Of a stretch of DNA of 64,000 nucleotides, positions 35,751-43,135 are shown piece by piece. Made by a program: the position numbers and the translations under genes. Location: positions 7,672 to 71,671 of the forward strand of contig CAUZMW010000001.1 in NCBI GenBank assembly GCA_963581225.1. The letters are read 5' to 3'. Each line of letters begins with the position of its first letter. Positions within the stretch are counted from its first letter, which is position 1. The notes below the pieces were generated by a model. That model saw only the letters and a program-made list of their open reading frames with translations, was not told where the DNA came from and did no database searches. The DNA comes from SMWC01 sp963581225 (GTDB taxonomy: Bacteria; Pseudomonadota; Gammaproteobacteria; Steroidobacterales; Rariloculaceae).

Positions 35751-36397
35751 CCGCCAGCCTCTGCTATGGTATGCAGCTGAATTGTTCCGCGCAGTTCGCC
35801 AGCCTGACTCACTCCGCTGATAGACCAGCTCTCCGAGTAGCTGCCGATCAGGCCTGCAAACTCGTGGCTGCCTCCGGCAACAAGGCCGGACTCAGCCTCG
35901 ACAGATCCGATCGCCAATTCGACATCGCCGCTCCATGCCTGGCCTTCGACGCGGCCTGCGGCACCAAGCGCGCGATCGAGCGCGGCCGGATCGGCCGCAC
36001 CGCGCAGACGCAGCGTACCCCGACTCGGTATAGTCAACGCCCAAGCGGCGGTTGCCTCCGCGTCGGTGACACTCGTATGCCTGGCCGCTACGCCAATCAC
36101 GTCACCGTCAATATTGCGTAGTTTGAAATGCTCCACCAGCACTGGATTGGCTGCGAACTCCTCGGGAAGTTCAATATCCGCGGGAAAAGAGCTGGCCCGC
36201 AGCCCCATCTGGGCCGTGCCCGCGCTCGAGATTCGGTCGACAGGGAATCGGATCAGGAAGTCTTCGATACGCCCCCCGTTGTGAAGTACCGTCGTGATTG
36301 ACGCTGAACGTGGATGGTCCACCCACGGATAGAACCGTGCGGCACCAAGGGCCACGATGATGCCTAAGAGAATCCCTGCGACGAAGGCTGCTTTCAT
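35747..36397 (-). CDS. Membrane-anchored protein of unknown function, paralog B
   Basis: 216 aa with an N-terminal hydrophobic anchor (KAAFVAGILLGIIVALGAARF) and an extracytoplasmic domain. It is first in a two-gene unit with paralog A, translationally coupled by a 4-bp overlap. No catalytic motif or Cys pair is visible. The downstream end of gshA lies 73 bp upstream of its start, so read-through from gshA is possible. Confidence 0.78.
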   Translation of the reverse strand: MKAAFVAGILLGIIVALGAARFYPWVDHPRSASITTVLHNGGRIEDFLIRFPVDRISSAGTAQMGLRASSFPADIELPEEFAANPVLVEHFKLRNIDGDVIGVAARHTSVTDAEATAAWALTIPSRGTLRLRGAADPAALDRALGAAGRVEGQAWSGDVELAIGSVEAESGLVAGGSHEFAGLIGSYSESWSISGVSQAGELRGTIQLHTIAEAGG

Positions 36398-36470
36398 TGG
36401 TTGCTAGCTTACTGATCGTGCCTCGGACGTAAAGTATCTCTTCTTCCGCGGCAGGATACGGGTACGGATT

Positions 36471-38060
36471 TCACAAAATAGCACGCTCAGCACCTAAAAT
36501 ACTCCCGAAATAGCCGGCCAGGTAGTCCTCGAAGGACTGATCCGGCCGCCGCTCCAGAGCCTGAGCTCGAGCGAGCGAGCGCTCCGCGGCGCGGGCGAAC
36601 AACGCCAACTTATCCGGCGACAAGCTGAGACTACGGAAGTACTCTGCATGAGATTTTGAGAGGTCCAGTGTGAAGTCGAGGAAACCCTGCCCGCTCTCCC
36701 TTATATTGGCCACCAGCTGGGCCGACGGCGTCAGACTCGAATCTCGCAGGGCCGTGCGTTGCGCCTCGACGGCCGCCAGATAGCCCTCTCCGTCAACATC
36801 CAGAATCGCCGCGACTTCCAATAGGCGCTCGGTGAGCGCGAGCCCGCGGTCACGCATCGAAACATTCTTCCCAGACTCGGGCAGTGTCAGCCCGGGTTTG
36901 CGGCCCTCCCGTGCGACCACAAGGTCTCTTTCGTCAATCTCGGCCTGCTCAGCGGCGTCAATCGGCGGGCTTTCCGCCAACAAACAGTAGATCAATGTGG
37001 CCTCCGCAAAGCGCAGTTGGTTCTGATTGACGCCGACGGGATCGAGCATGTTGATGTCTAGCGTCCGTACCTCGACGTAGTCGACGCCCACATCACGCAG
37101 ACGGACGATCGGCGGAGAATCTCCTCCCGGCGCGGGTTTGGGGCGAATCGAACTGTAGTACTCATTTTCAATCTGCAGAATATTGGCGTTGAGCTGACGG
37201 TAAGTTCCGTTTACTCGAACACCAATTTTCTCGTAGCCGGCGCTGGGCGTCGTGACCGCCGCGGCGAGTCCCGCCGTGTAGTCCTCGAGAGAGTTAGCCG
37301 AAATCTGCAGTCCGGCCTGGGTCTTGTTGCGGTAGCCGATATCGCTCATGCGCAAGCTTGTGCTGAACGGTCCGTACCATGTCGATGAGTTCAGCTCCTC
37401 AAGTATTTCATGACCATTGGGACAGAAGGATTTGCACAGCGCCGGCGAGGCACCGAATAGGTAGACGAACAGCCACGCGATACGCCGATAGTTTCGGACT
37501 AAACCCATGTACTGAGCGGAGATGAAGCGCTGCAGCGACTCCGTACTCTTCTGCTGCTCGCGGAATGGCTCCCAGAACGAGACCGGCAACGAGTAATTGT
37601 AATGAACGCCGGATATCGCCTGCATCGCCCGGCCATAGCGATAGCCAAGCCCGCGCCGATAAATAGTCTTCATCTGGCCGAGGTTCGATTGGCCGTAGGT
37701 AGCGATCGGAAGGCCCGCGTTTGGATTGACGATGCACGGCATGCTTTGAGCCCACAGCAATTCGTCTTCCAGGTTTTGAGACACGAAGCAGTGACTGTCA
37801 CATAGAAACTGGACCGTCTCCCAGTTCGTTGGATAAGGCGGGGTGACGAACTCCAGCTGAGCTTCCGAGTAGTCGGTCGTTAGATACGGATGGGTGAGCG
37901 CGGATCCGAGACGCGTGGGATGCATTCGCGCTGACAGGTGCCCCTCACTGTCCACGCGCAGGCATTCCTTCTCAATGCCACGAAGCCCACACCGTATTAG
38001 CTTGGCGTGAGCCTCGTCCTGCAACCAGCCTAAGGGCGGGGAATTTCCGATGGAATTCAT
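36471..38060 (-). CDS. gshA: Glutamate-cysteine ligase, gammaproteobacterial type
   Basis: 529 aa, close to the E. coli GshA length (518). It joins glutamate and cysteine with ATP, the first step of glutathione synthesis, in the cytosol. Recognisable segments are GIEKECLRVDSEG, the substrate region SEAQLEFVTPP, the metal and ATP region QAISGVHYNYSLP, and VDYVEVRTLDINMLDPVG. gshB is not adjacent. The start ATG at 38060 has MNSIGNSPPLGWL, a normal leader length. Confidence 0.96.
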   Translation of the reverse strand: MNSIGNSPPLGWLQDEAHAKLIRCGLRGIEKECLRVDSEGHLSARMHPTRLGSALTHPYLTTDYSEAQLEFVTPPYPTNWETVQFLCDSHCFVSQNLEDELLWAQSMPCIVNPNAGLPIATYGQSNLGQMKTIYRRGLGYRYGRAMQAISGVHYNYSLPVSFWEPFREQQKSTESLQRFISAQYMGLVRNYRRIAWLFVYLFGASPALCKSFCPNGHEILEELNSSTWYGPFSTSLRMSDIGYRNKTQAGLQISANSLEDYTAGLAAAVTTPSAGYEKIGVRVNGTYRQLNANILQIENEYYSSIRPKPAPGGDSPPIVRLRDVGVDYVEVRTLDINMLDPVGVNQNQLRFAEATLIYCLLAESPPIDAAEQAEIDERDLVVAREGRKPGLTLPESGKNVSMRDRGLALTERLLEVAAILDVDGEGYLAAVEAQRTALRDSSLTPSAQLVANIRESGQGFLDFTLDLSKSHAEYFRSLSLSPDKLALFARAAERSLARAQALERRPDQSFEDYLAGYFGSILGAERAIL

Positions 38061-38101
38061 GGTCGAATAGTAAGTCGATCCAGGCCGCTCGGGAACCGTG
38101 T

Positions 38102-38449
38102 ATGAAAAAGATCAGAACTATCGCAACCGCTAGTCTTCTAATACTCGGACTAGCCAGCGCCTCGAACGCTCTCGCGATGCGTTGCGGCACTAGGCTCATC
38201 TCCAAAGGCGACCATATATCAAAACTACTGCGTTACTGTGGCGAGCCGGATTTTGCGCAAACTCGCTCGGCTCAGCGGTCATATTACAACCGCTTCGGTC
38301 AAGTACTCTTTACAGGTTTTTATGAGGAGGTCTTGATCCAGGAATGGACCTTCAACCTTGGGCCGAATAAATTGATGCGCGTCGTCAAGATGGAGAATGG
38401 CGTCGTTACCGACGTTCGGCATCTCGGCTACGGCTATACCCGACGCTGA
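38102..38449 (+). CDS. DUF2845 exported protein
   Basis: 115 aa with a cleavable signal peptide (residues 1-25). The mature part is MRCGTRLISKGDHISKLLRYCGEPD, the DUF2845 pattern with two conserved Cys residues, then WTFNLGPNKLMRVVKMENG. Function unknown; the fold resembles small periplasmic SmpA/OmlA-like proteins (inference). Divergent from gshA with a 41-bp gap. Confidence 0.85.
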   Translation: MKKIRTIATASLLILGLASASNALAMRCGTRLISKGDHISKLLRYCGEPDFAQTRSAQRSYYNRFGQVLFTGFYEEVLIQEWTFNLGPNKLMRVVKMENGVVTDVRHLGYGYTRR

Positions 38450-38482
38450 ACACCCACAGACGTCGTACTCGACTGATCTCCG

Positions 38483-38761
38483 TTAGCCGGTCGTGCCGGT
38501 TCGCAGACTAGGCACTTCTTCGAACTCATAGCCGATGACATCGCGGGTGTCCGGGTTCACAATCGCCTTGCCGCGGCGAAAACACCCGGTTGTGCTCGCC
38601 GTCTGATCGAATTCTTCCGCAGACTTTACCGTCTCGAGCGTGACATGCCCGTCGGCATCCCGCACCAGACGCTGCGCGCCAGCGACGAAATCGTGCGGCT
38701 GCCAGCGTTCGTCATCCGAATTCCCAAGTAATAGCGCGATGGTTTCTGTATCGTCGTTCAT
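38483..38761 (-). CDS. Hypothetical protein, 92 aa
   Basis: Soluble acidic protein without a signal peptide. It has an uneven pattern with one Cys (TTGCFRRGKAIVNPDTRDVIGY). I do not recognise a family. It is convergent with the DUF2845 gene. The start is preceded by a GGAAGG-like sequence (GGAAGGCCGGCGACA) at a plausible distance. Confidence 0.65.
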   Translation of the reverse strand: MNDDTETIALLLGNSDDERWQPHDFVAGAQRLVRDADGHVTLETVKSAEEFDQTASTTGCFRRGKAIVNPDTRDVIGYEFEEVPSLRTGTTG

Positions 38762-38883
38762 TGTCGCCGGCCTTCCTTAGCTTGACTGCCATTACCTAGC
38801 AAGGCGCGTGCCAGAGACTGTAATGGTTTTTAAATTAACTGGTTAGAGGACGGCCCACCGAGCGGGGCGCCCAAATGGGGCAC

Positions 38884-39229
38884 ATGTTGACGCGGATTGA
38901 CAACTTCGGCACCGGCTACTCCTCTTAGCACCCTACAACAGTTCCCAATCAGTACGCTGAAGATCGACAAATCATTCGTTCGCGATGTCGCCGTGGACGA
39001 AGACGACGCGACGATCGTGGCGACGATCATCAAAATTGCACGCAGTCTGAAAATGGCTGTCGTCGCGGAAGGCGTCGAGTCGCAGGAACAGTTGGAATTT
39101 CTACGCGAACACGACTGTGATTACGTCCAGGGTCACCTGTTTGGCGACCCGATGACCGCCGAAGGCCTGTTGGAACTGCTCATCGATCAGGAGGAGGGCA
39201 GTAATCAATATCAGGCGCTGTTCGGCTGA
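38884..39229 (+). pseudogene. EAL domain remnant (c-di-GMP phosphodiesterase fragment), frameshifted
   Basis: Only the last 110 or so residues of an EAL domain remain. RIDNFGTGYSS is followed by a stop at 38926-38928. In another frame the domain continues as STLQQFPISTLKIDKSFVRDV, VVAEGVE, and CDYVQGHLFGDPM to the stop at 39229. One base has been lost near 38920-38926. The first two thirds of the domain, including the EAL motif itself, are missing, so the protein cannot be active. Confidence 0.82.
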
Positions 39230-39281
39230 GTTCCTCGAGCCGCGCCGGTCCCCGCTCGGGAGGTCGAGACAAGGTCGAGAC

Positions 39282-39311
39282 TTGGTATCACCAGAGCCCC
39301 TGGGGTATAGT
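39282..39311 (+). promoter_or_regulatory. Candidate sigma-70 promoter
   Basis: TTGGTA at 39282-39287 and TATAGT at 39306-39311 with an 18-bp spacer, 38 bp before the ATG of the 121-aa exported protein. GAGG is placed correctly before that ATG. Confidence 0.5.
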
Positions 39312-39349
39312 TGCGCGCATAAGAACCCAAGTGTTGCCGAGGTAACAAC

Positions 39350-39715
39350 ATGAATTCACTGAAGTTTCTCCTTGTATTAGTGGCGGGCAGTTCGGCGGGA
39401 GTCAGCCTGGCATGCGATTACCCTGCTCTGATAACCGTTCCGGACGGCCAGAGTTCGACTATGGAAGAACTGATCACGGCGCAGGCGGGCGTCCGGTCCT
39501 ACATCGCCGGTATGGAGGCCTACCTGGCGTGTGTGAATGAGGAACTAGATGCCACTGGCAACAATGCACCGACTGAGTACAAAGCCATCATGTTCTCTCG
39601 GCACAACGCCGCCGTCGCCGAAATGGAGGCAGTCGCTGCCGCATTCAACGAGCAGGTCCAAGCCTATAAAGAAGCGAACCCAGAGCCTACCGCGCCCGCC
39701 GGGATGGGCAATTAG
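39350..39715 (+). CDS. Exported protein of unknown function, 121 aa
   Basis: Signal peptide at residues 1-21 (MNSLKFLLVLVAGSSAGVSLA), then a mostly helical mature domain. Two Cys (CDYPAL and YLACVNEE) could form one disulfide. GAGGTAACAAC precedes the ATG. No family recognised with confidence. Confidence 0.75.
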   Translation: MNSLKFLLVLVAGSSAGVSLACDYPALITVPDGQSSTMEELITAQAGVRSYIAGMEAYLACVNEELDATGNNAPTEYKAIMFSRHNAAVAEMEAVAAAFNEQVQAYKEANPEPTAPAGMGN

Positions 39716-39794
39716 TAAGCGTCGTAATCAACTTATAGCCGAACACGATGACGAGTATCGTCAAGGCGAACTCGAATGGATTATCGCGATCTCT

Positions 39795-40196
39795 CTAGTC
39801 TTTGAGGGACTCGAATTCTCGGTCGAGCTTGAAGCGGCTTGACGTCAGATATTTCTCCATTCGCTGCAGCCGCGCATCCATTTCCCGGAAACGATGTCTC
39901 ACACTGTCCAGGGTCGCGTGAGGCGCGGAGCGCACCTGGCGTTGCAGAGAGTCAGCATCGGCATTGGTTGGTCTACCGAGGCTACGAAGTCTTTTTGGCA
40001 GCAACAACACCAGCAAAAAGTAGGCGACAAAGGTCGGGAAAGCAAAGAAGAAAAGGCTGAGCGCGGTGACGATTCGCGTGATCGCAAGATCGAAACCGAA
40101 GTACTCCGCGATGCCGGCGCAGACACCGAGAATGCATCCTTTGTCCCGGTCACGATAAAGCCGTCGTCCACCCATAAGATGTGTAGATCCACTCAT
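39795..40196 (-). CDS. pspC: Phage shock protein C
   Basis: 133 aa inner-membrane sensor. The PspC domain reads RRLYRDRDKGCILGVCAGIAEYFG, followed by two hydrophobic segments (about residues 36-66) and a C-terminal helix (FREMDARLQRMEKYL). It works with PspB to relieve PspA inhibition under membrane stress. The start overlaps pspB by 4 bp. Last gene of the pspABC unit. Confidence 0.93.
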   Translation of the reverse strand: MSGSTHLMGGRRLYRDRDKGCILGVCAGIAEYFGFDLAITRIVTALSLFFFAFPTFVAYFLLVLLLPKRLRSLGRPTNADADSLQRQVRSAPHATLDSVRHRFREMDARLQRMEKYLTSSRFKLDREFESLKD

Positions 40197-40420
40197 GATC
40201 GTTTCCTCCAGTCCGGGACTTCATCTTCGAGAATGGCCTCCAGCGAGCTCAAGCGACTCTCCATACGCTGACCGGTCCGCCACAAGTCCTCCAGCATCTG
40301 CTCTTCGTCTGCCGACAGGCCACGGGTCGCTTTCCACTTCGTGATGTAGTGCATGATGATCGCGAGGGGTAAAACGCAAACCCCAATCGCGGCCATAAAG
40401 ACAATAAGTACAACTTCCAT
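40193..40420 (-). CDS. pspB: Phage shock protein B
   Basis: 75 aa. One N-terminal membrane helix (VVLIVFMAAIGVCVLPLAIIM) then KWKATRGLSADEEQMLEDLW, the PspB signature, and a leucine-zipper-like tail. Typical PspB length. Six bp after the pspA stop and overlapping pspC. Confidence 0.95.
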   Translation of the reverse strand: MEVVLIVFMAAIGVCVLPLAIIMHYITKWKATRGLSADEEQMLEDLWRTGQRMESRLSSLEAILEDEVPDWRKRS

Positions 40421-40426
40421 CGTTTG

Positions 40427-41025
40427 CTATCCTGCATCGGAGTTTTCTGACACACGTCTCGCGCCAAGGTCGTAGGACTCGACATGGCCCTCGACGCCGT
40501 CTATCCGCCGTTCGAAACCCTCGAATCGGACCAGCGCATCATCAATCCTTCGGTCGCGTATCCTTTTTCGAACTTCCAGCTGGCAGCTGACGGTCTCATG
40601 CCTGGCCAGCAGAGCCTCCTGCTGAACCTTCGCGTCCGCCAATTTATCTTCGAGCCGGCCGACGTCGGCGTTGAGTTTCTCAAGGCCTTCATCCAGCGCA
40701 GCGCGGGTCGCCGCCAACGCATCGATAGCCTTACGGGCGCGAGATTTCTCGGCAAGTGCCGCCTTGGCCAGATCGTCACGACCTTTGTCGATGGCGAGTT
40801 CGGCCTTCGCTTGCCAGTCATCGGCTTCTTCGTGGAGAGCTTTCAACGTCCGCGAGGACTCTTTCCGGTCGGCGATCGACCGTGCCGCCGCGGAGCGAAC
40901 CTCGACGAGCGTATCCTCCATCTCCTGGATCATAAGCCGCACGATCTTTTCTGGATCTTCGGCCTTATCCAGAATGGCATTGATATTGGAATTTACGATA
41001 TCAGTGAAGCGTAAAAAACGCCCAT
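40427..41025 (-). CDS. pspA: Phage shock protein A, with a probable frameshift at codon 4-5
   Basis: Peripheral membrane protein that stabilises damaged inner membrane and inhibits the stress activator PspF. The body is typical: RFTDIVNSNINAILDKAEDP, RLMIQEMEDTLVEVRS and long coiled coil. The normal start (MGxFxRFTDI) would be ATG 41025 (MGVF), but this ATG is one base out of frame with the body. Adding one T to the six-T run (41013-41018) restores MGVFLRFTDI. Without that change the body frame is open upstream to an ATG at 41065, giving an odd 20-residue leader. Sequence error at the homopolymer is the simplest reading. Confidence 0.88.
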
Positions 41026-41057
41026 GGCTAAGCCCTCTGCAGTAACGTTCCGTTACC

Positions 41058-41465
41058 GTGTTCATTGTCAGTTCTCAGGTTGCGCTGTCTGTGATCCGTT
41101 TTCCTGCTTCTCTTTATCTTTTCCGTATTGCGCACAACATCCTCGTCGATCACTACCGCCGTGCAGGTCGGCTGCCTGAGCTAACGTCGACGGAACATCT
41201 GGAACTACCGGATCCCGGCGCCGGTCCGGAGCGTGAGTTCACACAGTCCGAAATGCGCGCGGCAATCTCCGGGGCACTTGCCGATCTACCGGCCGCGCAG
41301 CGCGAAACATTCCTGCCCCACGAGGAAGCGGGCTTAACGTTGGAGCAAATTGCCACGATTGTCGGTACGGCCCGCAAGACGATCAAAAGCCGCCTGCGTT
41401 ATGCCTTGAATCGGTTGCGGCGAGATCTGCGCGAACGGGAGGCCGTGGAGGTGAGACAGGCATGA
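41058..41465 (+). CDS. ECF RNA polymerase sigma factor, N-terminally truncated
   Basis: 135 aa. It contains the end of region 2 (LFRIAHNILVDHYRRAGR) and a complete region 4 (LPAAQRETFLPHEEAGLTLEQIA, then TARKTIKSRLRYALNRLR). Regions 2.1-2.3, about 50-60 residues needed for core binding and -10 melting, are missing, and no frame upstream can supply them because the pspA gene begins there on the other strand. The first 20 residues are not sigma-like. It is probably a remnant left by a deletion that also brought psp next to it. It overlaps the following gene by 4 bp. Confidence 0.75.
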   Translation: MFIVSSQVALSVIRFPASLYLFRIAHNILVDHYRRAGRLPELTSTEHLELPDPGAGPEREFTQSEMRAAISGALADLPAAQRETFLPHEEAGLTLEQIATIVGTARKTIKSRLRYALNRLRRDLREREAVEVRQA

Positions 41466-42037
41466 ATATACGAGAGTCGAAGAACACATTGCCCGAAGCG
41501 GAGCAGGTATCGAGTGCGTATCGTGCGGCGAACTTCGACGAAGAACCGCCGGCCGAGCTGGATCGCACGGTACTTGCGGCAGCAAACCGACATCGACGAC
41601 GCCCGTTGGCGTCCTATCTGCCATCGCTCGCTCTCGCGGCAACCGTGGTGTTATCGGTTTCCCTGGTATTGACATCCGGCGTGTTGAATGAGAACACGGA
41701 GATCTTCTCGGATGAAGAAGCGGATGCGCCTGGCATCAGCGCGTTCCGGGCAGTTGAAGTGCGCTCTCGCGAAGCGGTGGACAACAATCGCGACGAGGCC
41801 GTCACTCCTACATTGCCTGAACGAGCTCTTCTGGGTGCGGCCGCCAACACAGCGGCAGCCGTGCAAACGATCTGTAACAACACCGACCGCGAAGAGCCCG
41901 TTGCCTGGCTTGGTTGTATTTCAACGATCCTCGAAGAAGGTAACGAAGACGACGCACGCCGAGAGCTAGCGGCATTCACTCAAGCGTACGCCGACTACCC
42001 ACTGCCAGCAGATCTCGCCGCGGCGATTGAACCGTAG
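41462..42037 (+). CDS. Putative anti-sigma-like membrane protein
   Basis: 191 aa. It has a soluble N-terminal part (EPPAELDRTVLAAANRHRRR), one membrane helix (SYLPSLALAATVVLSVSLVLTSG, residues 57-79) and an acidic extracytoplasmic domain with two Cys residues (TICNNTDREEPVAWLGC). This layout and the 4-bp overlap with an ECF sigma gene are typical for an anti-sigma factor, but I see no zinc HxxxCxxC motif. The role is inferred from position. Confidence 0.7.
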   Translation: MNIRESKNTLPEAEQVSSAYRAANFDEEPPAELDRTVLAAANRHRRRPLASYLPSLALAATVVLSVSLVLTSGVLNENTEIFSDEEADAPGISAFRAVEVRSREAVDNNRDEAVTPTLPERALLGAAANTAAAVQTICNNTDREEPVAWLGCISTILEEGNEDDARRELAAFTQAYADYPLPADLAAAIEP

Positions 42038-42115
42038 CCAGGGATGCGTAGGTTGCCATGCTAAGATCTGCGCCCCTTCTTACAGATTCATGTTATTCGC
42101 GGAGCGTACATTCAG

Positions 42116-43105
42116 ATGACTACGGAGACGAACACCCCCGTCCGTATTGCGATTACGGGCGCCGCCGGACAGATCGGCTATCAGCTAGCTTTTAGAATCG
42201 CATCGGGGCAACTATTCGGACCTGATCAACAAGTCATTCTGCAGTTACTGGAGATAGCGCCGGCGATGAACGCCCTGAATGGTGTCGCAATGGAGCTGGA
42301 CGATTGCGCTTTCGACACGCTGGACAGCGTCATCGTAACGGATCAGGCGGAAGTCGCCTTCCGCAATATTCAATGCGCATTGCTCGTTGGCGCGAAACCG
42401 CGAACGGCTGACATGGAGCGTAAGGATCTGCTCCTCGGTAACGCGCAGATTTTCTCTGCGCAGGGCAAGGCACTGAACGAAGTGGCAGCGCGGGATGTCA
42501 AAGTTCTGGTCGTCGGTAATCCGGCGAATACGAATGCATTGATCGCGCGCGAGAACGCCCCTGATCTGGACCCTCGGAACTTCACGGCCATGATGCGCCT
42601 GGATCACAACCGCGCCAAAGCACAGCTCGCGACAAAAACAGGCACACATGTTTCCAATGTGCACGGCATGATCATCTGGGGCAATCATTCGGCGACTCAG
42701 TATCCCGACATCTCCCACGCAACCATTGGCTCAGAAGCCGCCGCGACCCAAGTCTCGGATGATTGGTACCGCGATGAGTTCATCCCCACCGTGCAACAGC
42801 GTGGCACGGCCATCATCAAGGCTCGGGGTGCCTCCTCTGCCGCATCGGCCGCATCGGCGGCCATCGATCACGTACGCGATTGGGCATTGGGCACCGATGG
42901 TGACGATTGGGTCAGTATGGGAGTTGCTTCCGACGGTAGTTACGGAATTGCCGAGGGCGTCGTCTACTCCTACCCTGTGACCTGCGCTAACGGAACCTAT
43001 AGCGTCGTTCAGGGTCTGGACATCAGCGACTTTAGTCGGGGGAAAATGGATGCGACCGATGTGGAACTTCGAGAGGAGCGGGAAAACGTAGCGGAGCTTT
43101 TCTAG
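42116..43105 (+). CDS. mdh: Malate dehydrogenase
   Basis: 329 aa NAD-dependent enzyme of the TCA cycle, malate to oxaloacetate, cytosolic. NAD fold ITGAAGQIGYQLAFRIASG, NAD loop VGAKPRTADMERKDLL, VVGNPANTNALI, catalytic Asp/His in RLDHNRAKAQ and IWGNHSATQYPD. The length and motifs match the long form found in Betaproteobacteria, Actinobacteria and Xanthomonadales, not the 312-aa E. coli type. Stands alone with its own upstream region. Confidence 0.96.
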   Translation: MTTETNTPVRIAITGAAGQIGYQLAFRIASGQLFGPDQQVILQLLEIAPAMNALNGVAMELDDCAFDTLDSVIVTDQAEVAFRNIQCALLVGAKPRTADMERKDLLLGNAQIFSAQGKALNEVAARDVKVLVVGNPANTNALIARENAPDLDPRNFTAMMRLDHNRAKAQLATKTGTHVSNVHGMIIWGNHSATQYPDISHATIGSEAAATQVSDDWYRDEFIPTVQQRGTAIIKARGASSAASAASAAIDHVRDWALGTDGDDWVSMGVASDGSYGIAEGVVYSYPVTCANGTYSVVQGLDISDFSRGKMDATDVELREERENVAELF

Positions 43106-43135
43106 GCGCTCCGCTAGAGGTTTAGGAGAGATAAC

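Noticed and set aside
41026..41140. Sigma-54 promoter for pspA
   Set aside because: I looked for the GG-N10-GC pattern expected for PspF-controlled promoters upstream of pspA and did not find a credible match; the space is taken by the truncated sigma gene.
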